Assembly: GCA_963855995.1 (NCBI GenBank)
Contig: OY979717.1
Coordinates: 3,796,728 to 3,860,727, forward strand
DNA length: 64,000 nucleotides
Source of the DNA: Muricea muricata
Taxonomy: Eukaryota; Cnidaria; Anthozoa; Malacalcyonacea; Plexauridae
Direction: 5' to 3'
The translations under genes and the position numbers were made by a program. The notes beneath the pieces were generated by a model. It ran no database searches. It was not told where the DNA came from and worked only from the letters and a program-made list of their open reading frames with translations. Within the stretch, counting starts at the first letter, position 1. Each line of letters begins with the position of its first letter. Shown one piece after another: positions 14,116 through 23,898 of this stretch.

Positions 14116-14621
14116 ACGATTTCGTAGACATGTACATAGTTATCTTGTTTTTTTCTACTATTAGGGGGGAAACAATATTATTGATATTACGGAACACTAT
14201 TCATATTATCTGAAATAGTTTTTTATGTGTTTATAAGATGGGATTTGATTTTGCAATATAGGTCAAGACAATGTATCAATGACCACAGTAACTTTACATT
14301 TAAGAGGATTTTGTATTCGTTGTGTTTATCGTAAAGTTTATACGACATAAAACTGTTTATTGCGCATAGAAAGATCTCAATGGCACCTGAATTCCGAAAA
14401 AATCTTAACAGTGACTTCTTAATTTAACGTCGCTCACTAGGTCTTTGACATTTTATCGTTTGAAACCTCGTCTTAGGTACAATGAAAAGACGTTTTTCAT
14501 TTAGGACAATGAACTTTTTTGTGTCAAATACTTATATGCATTTCAGGAAAAGTTATAGAAATAATGTTAATTGATAATTATATTATCTTAAGGAGTTGTG
14601 TTCATTAAAGAAAACTCGCTT

Positions 14622-14745
14622 ATACCCGCGTTTTCCATTATTACCCGCGTTTTCCATTACTACCCGCGTTTTCCATGACTACTCGCGTTTTCCATGACTA
14701 CCCGCGTTTTCCATACCCGGTACCCGGTACCTGCTATTTGGTACC
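14622..14745 (-). repeat. AAAACGCGGGTA subterminal minisatellite, right end
   Basis: Five units of TACCCGCGTTTTCCAT(T/G)A type followed by a GGTACC-rich stretch, the reverse complement of the block at 5150-5245. This is the right terminus of the second SWIM-family element. From 14116 to 14621 I see only non-coding 3' sequence. Confidence 0.85.
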
Positions 14746-14839
14746 CGCGTTTTCTGGTTAACCTTATTAATAAAAAGTTTAATTTCTGTTGATACATAAT
14801 CCTATATACTATCCCTAATTAATCAGTCAACTTTCCAAC

Positions 14840-15819
14840 GGCATAGTACAAAACGAGGACTGGACTTGTGGACTTGTGGACTCGTGGACCCGTGGACTGA
14901 TTTTTTTCTGAATTTTAATAAAATACAAAAAAAAAGCATCGCGGCACTGAATATGATTTTCCTATTAATATGTACTATGCCGCATTGCCGCGCTTTACCA
15001 GAAAGAATGATTTGATATATTCCTTGAGCTTTGTCTTATACAATATTTATTCGTTGCGAATAAACCAAAGGCAAGGCGTTGTCGGCACTTAACAAAATAG
15101 CACTTTGCTGCGAGGTTTCTCCTCGGTGTTAGCAGTGTAAGAATGAAAACAAATTACTTCGACTATGAAATGACAAACTAAAAAGTTAAAACTATACGAC
15201 ATGGGCACATGACCCTTGGTCAAATCCTACCAAAACATAATACTTAACAAAAATTGTAATGCCTTTTCGCAACTATAAATCGGTTATTAAATTGTTTTTC
15301 TTCATAAAATGCAATGAACGGCATTAGCGCATCTATATATACTCTCAATAAATACACAATATATATACACTCAATATATACCTACGGTATCTGTAACTAG
15401 CAAGTGGCTTTTCAGCCTTGCGTCCACACTTATGAGGTAATAACTCGACAGGCGTATTCGAAATCTATAGCATGGTAAGCTGTAAAACATGGAGTAAATC
15501 TGTTTACCTGTAGACGGGACCTTATTTTACTTACACTGAAATCTATGTTACCTGAAACCCAATAATTAGAGAATAGTCCAACGCGTCGACAACGGAAACA
15601 CCTTGCCTTTGGTTTATTCGCAACGAATAAATATTGTATAAACAAAGCTCATGGAATATATCAAATCATTCTTTCTGGTAAAGCGTGGCAATGCGGCATG
15701 GTACATATTAATAGGAAAATCATATTCAGTGCCGCGATGCTTTTTTTTTCATTTTAGTAAAATTTAGAAAAAAATCAGTCCACGAGTCCACGAGTCCAGT
15801 CCTTGTTTTGTACTATTCC
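14840..15819. mobile_element. 980-bp TIR element with 9-bp duplication
   Basis: Left terminus GGCATAGTACAAAACGAGG and right inverse GGAATAGTACAAAACAAGG; arms extend about 240 bp each (14840-15090 and 15590-15819), including a (GTGGACTC)n-type block and TGCCGCG-rich sequence. CTTTCCAAC is duplicated exactly at 14831-14839 and 15820-15828. A 9-bp duplication with long TIRs is typical of MULEs. No gene in the 500-bp centre. Confidence 0.8.
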
Positions 15820-15828
15820 CTTTCCAAC

Positions 15829-16740
15829 ACCTATTTTGTCTCTTCCTAGCCTGTTCTAGATTAACCTTGGCTATTTCTCTTATACTTCGTATTTTACTTC
15901 GAAAAGAACGAGTGTATTCCGAATGTTTACTCGGGTTGGTAAGTGGTATTCCACATTCAAGCTCTATTGGCATGCGTGGAGTACGTCCAAGTATCAATTC
16001 GTATGGCAAGTACGTACCCTGTTGATTCATGACAACTGGTATTATACGCAAAAACAACGGAATCAATCCATAAATCCCAGTCGTCTCTATGTTCTGAGGC
16101 AAATGCAGAGTCCTATTCTGGCGCTCGACTTGGCCGTCACATTGCGGGTGATAGGCTGTGGTTCGTGTTTTCGCTATGCCATTAAATCGCATATGTCATG
16201 CAACAGATTACTCTCGAAATTTGCACCCTGGTCGGAATAGAGTACCACTGGAGGTCCGAAACGACTAAATACCTTATTAAGCAAATATTTCATACGGTGG
16301 TAGCTTCCTGATCTTTAAATGCTTCACACCATTTATTAAAATGATCCATGGCGACTAAAATATGTCGATTGCCGCGCGATGTTTCGGGTAGAGGGCCCAT
16401 ATAATCCACAGCCCAAAAAGTAAACGGTTCACCTACTTCAATTGTTTGTTGAGGGGCTTAGTTGTTATTATTGGGAGTTTTTCGTTATGTACATGGAGTG
16501 CATTGTACACTGCATCGTATGCCTGGCCAGAAAAATCTCTGTCTAATGCGGTCTTCGGTACGCGCAACCCCCATATGTCCCGCAAATGGATTATCGTGCA
16601 TAGCTTGTACGATATTCCTAATAAGAGACTTTGGCACTACAGCAACGTAATAAGGATGCTGCCGCCTTTCACCTAATGCCCTAACTAAAATGCCGTCGGG
16701 CAAAAATAGCCGATTATAAAATCTTAACATCTTATGCAAG
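15829..16740 (-). pseudogene. Gypsy integrase zinc finger and catalytic core
   Basis: From right to left on the minus strand: a His-Cys zinc-finger region (AMHDNPFAGHMG, RFFWPG), the first catalytic Asp in AVDYMGPLPETSRGN, the second in VVLYSDQGANFES, and the Glu in AYHPQCDGQVERQN. Order and spacing are those of Ty3/gypsy integrases. Frames shift several times. It ends at 15829 against the 9-bp-duplication element; the C-terminal tail is at 4490-4960. Confidence 0.8.
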
Positions 16741-16799
16741 TATGGGTCGTGAGTATTTAGTTTATGCGCATTTTTCTAACCATTTTTCTTCACGTAATT

Positions 16800-17272
16800 T
16801 TGCTAAACTAGGATCTTGTTCCTGAGCGTCTCTAATGTTACGTCTGCTGAAGGTTTGTTGTTAACTTGATGTTGGCAAGGCAAAAGCCGCGACAAAGCGT
16901 CTGCATTGTTATGCACGCGACCCGATTTGTATTTAACAATAAAATCAAATTCTTGCAAGTCCATCAGCCAGCGAGCAACTCTTCCTTTTGGTTCTATTTG
17001 ATTTAGCCATTTCAGAGCATTATGGTCCATAATAATGGTAAATTTGCGTCCTACTAAATAAACTCGAAAATGTTGTGAGCCAAATTGTATTGCAAAAGCT
17101 TCCTTTTCCGTAGTCGAGTAATTACGTTCTCGAGGTGAGAGCGCCTTTGATGAATAACGTAACACAGGGGCGCTACAAAGCAGATCCTTTAATTTTGTAG
17201 ACGACTTATCGCATTCTTCTGTCCAGCTGCACTTATTTTGGTACTCCTTTGTTGTGAGTTGTGTTAACGGCG
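16800..17272 (-). pseudogene. Gypsy RNase H, internally deleted
   Basis: Contains SKALSPRERNYSTTEKEAFA, IIMDHNALKWL and the end motif HNNADALSR, all standard for gypsy RNase H. The preceding text jumps from LKDLLCSAPVLRY straight to SSKALS, so about 30-35 residues that normally hold the first catalytic Asp (the TDAS motif) are missing. The upstream end adjoins the 1.8-kb element; the open frame beyond 17283 is repeat artefact. Confidence 0.75.
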
Positions 17273-17348
17273 CCGCCACCGTGGCTATCTGTAAAACAAG
17301 GAACGGGGAATCGGGGAACGGAACAAGGAACGGAACGAGGAACGAGAA

Positions 17349-17456
17349 AACCAGGAACATGAAAAGCCGGAATCTGTAAAACCAGGAACATGAAAAGCCG
17401 GAATCTGTAAAACCAGGAACATGAAAAGCCGGAATCTGTAAAACCAGGAACATGAA
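17349..17456 (-). repeat. 31-bp repeats, left end, 3 copies
   Basis: Three full units and one partial unit of CCAGGAACATGAAAAGCCGG plus AATCTGTAAAA, the inverse of the array at 18686-19026. Confidence 0.9.
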
Positions 17457-18110
17457 AGCATTTCGTATATTAAAGCTCTTAGTAAAATCGCCAAGTAACT
17501 CATTTTTAATGATATCGTGATAAATCGTAAACCAGTGTCCACACACAAATATATGAAAATTTACAATTAAATGCGGGGTATAAAGCCTGTCATGTTTCTT
17601 CGTATTAAAAACATATAAAATGTATGTATATACAGACCAAATTTTCCAACTAGATTTCGGTAAAAGCTGAATTTCTCGCAAATTAAATTCAAATTTAACA
17701 GATTAGCTATTGGTATAAATTGAATTGTAGTGCTCTCAAGCGATTTATACAGTAGCTACTTCCACGCTTGAATTTGGTGTAGAATCTAAGATTGCGTTTT
17801 TATAATACACCCTGCATATTTTATATACTGCGCCAAAATTGAATTGCCGTGTCTGTGGACGCTGTCTGGCAACTGTGATATTGTAGAGCCTTTTAACGAT
17901 GTCGTTTTAGTTTTGAATACTATGGTGTTATGGCTATATATGTAATATAACTCTATTTTGTTGGTGTCGGACAACAGTGTCACTAACCAACCATTTCCGT
18001 GTATTCTTTTCTTTGATAATTAGCAGGTTCTCTTCTCTCGTCTAGCTCATATTACTTACACCTCAACTTACATAGTCGTTCTTGCCTCATAAGGCTGATT
18101 TAAATAGTGG

Positions 18111-18350
18111 TTAAGAAGGTCCACAAACATATAAATAACTATTTTTTATGGAACCTGCAAATTTAATAACGTCCGGCAATCTGCAGTGACCTGCTGGCGG
18201 CAGTTCGATCATGGCTTCTAAAATGCCGAAAACGGCAATGTATCTTAACACGATATCCTCGGTTCTATTCTGGTCTTCTAGCAATAAGTCCAGCTTTTCA
18301 AGCATTCCTGCACCAAGAGCACGGGCATAGCTTGGCGGAAGCTGGCGTAG
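18111..18350 (-). CDS. Exon-like ORF inside the 31-bp-repeat element
   Basis: The minus strand is open from a possible acceptor (GGCTAG|CTACGC) near 18350 to a possible donor (TTTGCAG|GTTCC) near 18165. The translation has coding-like composition: QLPPSYARALGAG, MLEKLDLLLEDQNRTEDIVL, RYIAVFGILEAMIELPPAGH. Repeats and TIR surround it, as in Pack-MULEs that carry host exons. I do not recognise the parent gene. It could be chance; a homology search would decide. Confidence 0.35.
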   Translation of the reverse strand, partial: LRQLPPSYARALGAGMLEKLDLLLEDQNRTEDIVLRYIAVFGILEAMIELPPAGHCRLPDVIKFAGSIKNSYLYVCGPS

Positions 18351-18685
18351 CTAGCCAGGCCCAAACAACTGCATTTAATGTTGTATGAACAATCACTGTT
18401 ATGTTTTATGTTTCATCGTTTAGTTTTTAATACGTTTATTGCATATACAGGGTAAAGCAAAAAATGTAGACATTTGCCAAATCTGCTTTAGATTACGCCA
18501 ATCTTCTCAACAACTTGCGTAAATATGGGGGTTTTATGGTATTTTAGAGCATGCTACACGAAATTGATTTTAAAGGCGACCTTTGAAGTTAATGGGGATT
18601 GTTGGGTCTTAAAGTTAATGGGGATTGATTAAAGTTTAAGACAGTTTGTTAAAAATTACTCCCAACGAGCAGTTATTATTTTACA

Positions 18686-19026
18686 GATTCCGGCTTTTCA
18701 TGTTCCTGGTTTTACAGATTCCGGCTTTTCATGTTCCTGATTTTACAGATTCCGGCTTTTCATGTTCCTGGTTTTACAGATTCCGGCTTTTCATGTTCCT
18801 GGTTTTACATATTCCGGCTTTTCATGTTCCTGGTTTTACAGATTCCGGCTTTTCATGTTCCTGATTTTACAGATTCCGGCTTTTCATGTTCCCGGTTTTA
18901 CAGATTCCGGCTTTTCATGTTCCTGGTTTTACAGATTCCGGCTTTTCATGCTCCTAGTTTTACAGATTCCGGCTTTTCATGTTCCTGGTTTTACAGATTC
19001 CGGCTTTTCATGTTTCTGGTTTTCTC
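18686..19026 (+). repeat. 31-bp repeats, right end, 11 copies
   Basis: Eleven head-to-tail units of GATTCCGGCTTTTCATG followed by TTCCTGGTTTTACA at an exact 31-bp step from 18686, with single-base variants. Because 31 is not a multiple of 3 and the unit has no stop in any forward frame, it creates long spurious ORFs in all three frames. Confidence 0.95.
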
Positions 19027-19178
19027 GTTCCTCGTTCCGTCCCCCGATTCCCCGTTCCTTGTTTTACAGATAGCCCCGCCGCCGTCGCGTATTGAGGCAC
19101 AAACCGGCGGTAAAAGCCAGTTAAGCCAAGAAAACTGCGCAATTGTTTGAGGTCACTAGGTGGCAATATACTTTTTAA

Positions 19179-19547
19179 TGAGGTTATGTAATAACCAAGG
19201 TTAATATCATAGGAGCCGCGCGCAGTCTAAAGCGACCGGTAATAGAGAGCGCCAAGCGGGCACACAGAACATTAGCTATCAGACAGCCAGCAGGAGCGGT
19301 GCACTGAATAGAGGAAAAGCCAGAGCTCAAATATTAGAATGTTTTTTTTCTTTCTTTCTTAATGCAATTAGTCCAGTCATGACTTAACTTCCACTGAACA
19401 ATGTTCGGTGTGATAAGGTGCAGACGTTCCTGCATGGACAGGTCAAAGTGAGTTGGACCTGATTCCAAGTAACTCGAATCCCCAGATAATTAGCGGAACA
19501 CGTCTGCACCTAACCATCCACATGGGTAAGTATGGCGACGACAGATA
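19179..19547. mobile_element. 369-bp TTAA-flanked insert in gypsy RT
   Basis: TTAA at 19175-19178 and 19548-19551 brackets a segment that interrupts gypsy RT after DPAKIDAV; coding resumes with SDLKQLRSFLGL. The ends (TGAGGTTATG and the inverse TATCTGTCGT) are not evident TIRs, so this could be an internally deleted piggyBac/Kolobok-type element or another insertion. Confidence 0.45.
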
Positions 19548-19551
19548 TTAA

Positions 19552-20475
19552 CCGCATCAATTTTTGCAGGGTCTAGCGCAATACCTTGTTGCGAAATGAC
19601 ATACCGCAAATAACAAACTTGTTTTGCTGCAAATACACATTTAGAAAGCTTCACTTTTAGATTAAACTCCCTAAAACGCTTTAAAACCATTCGTAACCGG
19701 CTATTATGCTCTTTTAAGTCGCGACCAAACACTATCACGTCATCCAAATAGCACAAGCAGGTTTCAAAAGTCAGCCCAGCTAACGCAATTTCCATGGCTC
19801 TTTGAAATCTGGCTGGTGCGGTTTTCAAACCGAACGGCATTCGCGTGAATTCGTTCAAGCTACCGTCTGTGTGGCCAAAGCGGTTTTTTTGACAGTCTTC
19901 CGGTTCTACTGGTATTTGCCAATAACCACTACGCAAATCCAATGTTGAGAAATATTTAGCGTCATTGACCGAATCTAAAAGGTCCAAAATTCTCGGTAAA
20001 GGATGTGCATCGTTGCGGGTAATTTGGTTTAATTTTAATAATCGACACAAAATCTAAGTTCTCCGTACTTTTTATAGACCAAAACGATAGGACTTGACCA
20101 TGGACTCACACTTTGTCGAATAACCTTTTCATCTAGCATTTGCTTAATTTGCCGCTCTGCTTCTTCGCGATGTGCATAGGGACGATACGGTAAACGGCGC
20201 GGTCGTTGTTGTATCGGCATTGCATTCTCAGTATTAATCTTGTGTTTAGTGATCATGCATTCAGTTATTTGGTCGTTAAAAACGTCAGTGAAATCATCTA
20301 ATAACGCTTTTAGTTTACGCTTATCTCTGTCATTAAGATGTGGACTAATAGCTTTTTCAACTTGCGACTGAAAAGAGTCGGAGAGAGCCGTTCCACATGC
20401 AAAATTTTTTGTGCCGCTGTAAATCGCATTCGCCTCTTCGGATCGTATTTCTGTCAGCTGCTGAAAAATTAGCAA
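19552..20475 (-). pseudogene. Gypsy reverse transcriptase
   Basis: Contains the entry motif SPWSSPIVLVYKK, FSTLDLRSGYWQI (first catalytic Asp), FTRMPFGLKTAPARF and the active site CLCYLDDVIVFG, then LKVKLSKCVF and QQGIALDPAKID. A frameshift near 20045 splits it into two frames. After the TTAA insert it continues at 19076-19174 (LRSFLGLTGFYRRFVPQY) up to the 1.8-kb element. Confidence 0.9.
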
Positions 20476-20835
20476 TTTTTTGGCCTTTCATTACTTCTAT
20501 GGGCTCTTCTGAGCTGTTCAGTACCCTTATAGGGACTTGCCTATCTTCAGGACTAACTACAATATTTGCGACATGAATATGCGACTGATCTAATTCTGGA
20601 CTGGATGATATTATACCTGTTTTGCATGCAACTTTCTTTTCTAACCGACCTTTTAATATGATTTCCATTCTACCTGGAATTATCACATCCTCGACAAGAG
20701 TAACATTCGTTGGGGATCTTATCCGTGATTCAAAGAGCAAAGTTGATTCCTTCTCACTCCCAGATTCGGGGATACCAGGTGCTGCTTCATGCGTCCGGTT
20801 GACGTCAACAACACCAGTAAATTCGATATCAGGTG
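20357..20835 (-). pseudogene. Gypsy protease-to-RT linker
   Basis: Minus-strand frame with PGRMEIILKGRLEKK, NIVVSPEDRQVPIRVLNSSE and VMKGQKIANFS, typical of the spacer between the aspartic protease and RT in gypsy polyproteins. It overlaps the RT frame end and stops against the solo LTR at 20840. A shorter copy lies at 2569-2640. Confidence 0.7.
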
Positions 20836-20839
20836 ACGG

Positions 20840-21124
20840 TGTTGGAAATGTAGTGTGTAGTCGCAACACTATTCACAAGCCACAAGTTTTCTTTAGTTTA
20901 TTAAAAAATATAAATCACAATCACACGCCCAGTATGGCTCTCGATTCTCATCCCTTGCTGTCTCACACTCACTGATCACTTCACAAGTGCTCAAAATATG
21001 TCCACCTACGGCTATAAATGGATTATATCTCTGGCATGCAAATAATGTGTCCATCTCTAATCTGCAATCAACGTCGTCATTGTTATACAATCAACTAATT
21101 GATGACTCCTGATAATATTTAACA
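20840..21124 (-). mobile_element. 285-bp solo LTR with 4-bp duplication ACGG
   Basis: On the minus strand it begins TGTTAAATATTATCAGGAG and ends TTCCAACA, with ACGG at 20836-20839 and 21125-21128. The fragment at 2569-2745 shows the uninterrupted site (GGTGACGG then TAGTTTGGCAC). An LTR with no partner and a short duplication is the usual footprint of LTR-LTR recombination. The parent family is not in the window. Confidence 0.75.
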
Positions 21125-21374
21125 ACGGTTGTTTGGCACAAAGTCGAGTTTTCCCGTGCCGGCTCCTTAGGAGATAGCAACTATTTCCCTCTGAGTTTTC
21201 CCAACTCAAATCTAACTCATATTGGCGACTAAGAAGTCCCATCCCAGAACGCAATCATATTGGATATTATTACTGATTAGAAAATTACAATTATACGTTA
21301 GCTAACTCGAAGGAAACTTTATATTTCCTTGGGGAAGCTACCTTAAATTTCATGTCCGCGAACCCTCGGTCTAA

Positions 21375-22180
21375 TAGTTATCATAGCTTATTATGGTTTA
21401 ATGCATATGCCATGTTGTATATAATTTTAAAACTCATAGCATGGGCTACACAAATAGCATTACTGATGACCCACCCAGTGGCGTAACCAGCTTCGATAAT
21501 TGGAGGGGCGAATATTCATATATTTGTGTTCACAGACCTTAAAAACAATCAATTTCAAAAGAAATTAATGATGCAAAACATGATACATGAATATTCGCCC
21601 CTCCAATTATCGACGCTGGCTACGCCACTGGACCCACCGGACAAAACCATCAAAGTAAAACATCCTAGGAAAGGCAAAAAAGTGATTATTTTGCCTAGCC
21701 ATCTTTAAATTCTATCTAGTCAAAAACTAAACATCACAAAGTGGTGATTTTCACTGGTGAAGTAGATTACATCCCTGCCAAGAAATTAATGGATGCTTTT
21801 GGCACTGCACTGCATTTTGATTTCATGGCAAGAAATATTATGAGAGGATCTCATTCATCTTGACTCATTTTGGTAAAGAACACTCAATTTTTATGATAGG
21901 CCAAAAAGCATCCATTTATTTCTTGGCAGAGATGTAATCTACCTCACCAGTGAAAATCACCTCTTTGTGATGTTTAGTTTTTGACTAGATAGAATTTAAA
22001 GATGGCCAGGCAAAATACTGATCACTTTTTTGCCTTTCCTAGGATTTTTACATTGATGGTTTTGTCTGGTGGGTCATCTGTAATGCTATTTGTGTAGCCC
22101 ATGCTATGAGCTTTAAAATGATATATAACATGTTGCATATGCATTAAAATAATAAGATATGATAACTATTAGAGCTTCCC
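21375..22180. mobile_element. About 800-bp foldback element in the gypsy protease
   Basis: The arms are near-complete reverse complements: TCTAATAGTTATCATA at both ends, then GCATGGGCTACACAAATAGC, GACTAGATAGAATTTAAAGA and GATGCTTTTGGC-type centre. Arm length is about 320 bp once the nested hAT MITE is discounted. The duplication is not clear (TA is possible). No coding content. Confidence 0.75.
21476..21630. mobile_element. 155-bp hAT-like MITE, 8-bp duplication
   Basis: Termini CAGTGGCGTAACCAGC and the inverse CAGTGGCGTAGCCAGC; GACCCACC is duplicated exactly at 21468-21475 and 21631-21638. The other arm of the host foldback element (near 22070) gives the empty site with a single GACCCACC. 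Eight-base duplication and a CAGTGGCG end are typical of hAT MITEs. Confidence 0.9.
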
Positions 22181-22453
22181 CCCTTAATCCGCCCTAAAAT
22201 ATCCAACGAGCCCCCTGTAATGGAGCGGCATTTTTCTTTATCAATTCTAACACTACTAAAGTCCATTATTGTGTGAACATTTTTGTTGATAAACGACCGC
22301 ATAGATCCCGCATCTACCAATGCTTTTATTTCTATGCCCTCAATAAAACATGTCACAAATGGATGAATGGGAATTTGATTGTTTTAATGCATCAGATGTC
22401 TTGGGGCGGTCGATCTCCCCCCTGTTGATACCGCCCCTTGTCCGTTTCAATTA

Positions 22454-22965
22454 CTACCATTTGCATTCAATCGTTACACCGCGCCGCGAAATGAAAGTTG
22501 TTTCGAGTTTTCCAACGCGTGTTATCGTTATACAACTTTACGTTTTATATTTCAAACTTCAAATTAGGGGGCGTGAACGTTTGCAACCGTCAGCAACCAG
22601 CCGAAAATAGTTCGACTGACACGTCAGTTTTATGTTACATGATCACGAAGCTGAAATTGTTCAGTTTCGAATTTTGTCGTTCAATATTAATATATTTGCT
22701 TTACAAAGAGATGATTGAATGGTTTTCAAGACAATTTAGTGATAATTATTGCAAAAGAACGATTTAATATATATTTGTTTACGTTAGCGGTTGCTATTTA
22801 TAGCGGTTCGCCGGATATAATTGCAAAAACGGTTGTAAACGTTCACGCCCCCTAATTAGAAGTTTGAAATGTAAAACGTAAAGTTGTCCAATTATAACAC
22901 GCGTTGGAAAACTCGAAACAACTTTCATTTCGCGGCGCGGTGTAACGATTGAATGCAAATGGTAG
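22454..22965. mobile_element. 512-bp TA-flanked MITE between gag and protease
   Basis: Arms of about 150 bp (CTACCATTTGCATTCAATCG and inverse) with TA on both sides (22452-22453 and 22966-22967). Subtracting the insert and one TA continues the gypsy frame from RDCPN to NGQGAV. TA duplication suggests Tc1/mariner ancestry. The centre is non-coding. Confidence 0.8.
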
Positions 22966-23898
22966 TATTTGGACAATCGCGAGACATGTGTCCGTACCCT
23001 CTACATGAAAAACATTGAATTGGCTTACTTTCCTCTTGTGCACAGTCTTTAGCGATGTGACCCGGTCTTCCACATTTGTAACAAATGATTGGCGGTTTAT
23101 TTCGTCTTCTCCAGCGTGTAGCGTTGGGTTTGTTGTCTGGTTGTTGACTGTTCTAGTTTACTGCCGCTGTCAAACACTCCTCCAACTTTTGTTGCTTACA
23201 AGCGACTGCGTTGACCATGGTCACCAGTTCGTCAATTTTTTTTTTCGACGATTCAGCTACATCACAGTAATCTTTGGAGCTACCTTGTCCTTGGATCGCG
23301 CGATACCGTTGTACAAAGGCGATCTTGTTGGCTAATGTCGGAATCGGGTTATTTTCTAGTATTCGTATCTTTAGGTTTCTCGGGAGGCCTCTCATGAACT
23401 GGTGCAAGAGGAGAGCTTCCTTGGCTTGACCATCGAGGAGTGGGTCCGCTTCAAGCAACTTTTGTTCAAGGTCCCATTTATACACAGCTGGATCCTCTCC
23501 CGGTCGTAGCGTTCTTTCTTCGAACTCCGCGTAAAAAATATCTCGTTGGGCTGTAGGGCACATGGCACCAATGAGCATTTTGACTGCATCTTATCCGGTA
23601 GAAATGACTGGCCGCGGGCAATTTCTTGATCTTGTCTTCTTCTTTCCAGTCGTTTGCTAGTGAACACCACTGAGCTCTACTAATATATCTGGAGATCGGG
23701 CTCTAATACCTCGCCAGTCAAAAAAGTGTCCCCAAAAACATGGCGGCTTTTGGCCAAAAATACGTCATTTTTACGTCACAAATTTATGGTATAGACCACT
23801 GACCAGCTATGAATGTGGAAAAAGGGGTTAAAAATAAAATATTTTCACCCCCCTGGCGTTTTTTATACAATATTTTGTATGATTTGAGAAAAAACAAA

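Larger units (their letters stand above)
17283..19075. mobile_element. 1.8-kb MULE-like element with 31-bp subterminal repeats
   Basis: Termini are GGCTATCTGTAAAACAAGG and its inverse, followed inward by (GGAACG)-type sequence and tandem 31-bp units on both sides. Flanks carry CCGCCACCGT (17273-17282) and CCGCCGCCGT (19076-19085), a 10-bp duplication with one difference. Subtracting it rejoins gypsy RT/RNase H (QYAT to VAAPLTQL). The interior holds an exon-like ORF. TSD length and subterminal repeats suggest a MULE; no transposase is present. Confidence 0.7.
21125..22440 (-). pseudogene. Gypsy aspartic protease, split by foldback element
   Basis: The first half (22440-22185) contains EIKALVDAGSMRSFINKNV, where the usual DTG/DSG catalytic triplet reads DAG. 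The second half (21370-21125) contains FLISNNIQYDCVLGWDFL, the conserved end of the protease. Between them sits the foldback element 21375-22180. Confidence 0.75.

Noticed and set aside
13913-14116. 67-codon ORF MCRTCTGNEDRMAK as a gene
   Set aside because: Another frame over the same bases gives the homologous Cys-rich domain; this frame is a shadow.
18686-19026. CRISPR-like array
   Set aside because: Units are contiguous with no unique spacers, and the setting is a eukaryotic TIR element.
17285-19150. ORFs rich in FHVPGFTDSG/SCSWFYRF repeats on both strands
   Set aside because: They come from the 31-bp tandem repeats, which lack stops in every frame; composition is that of the repeat, not of a protein.
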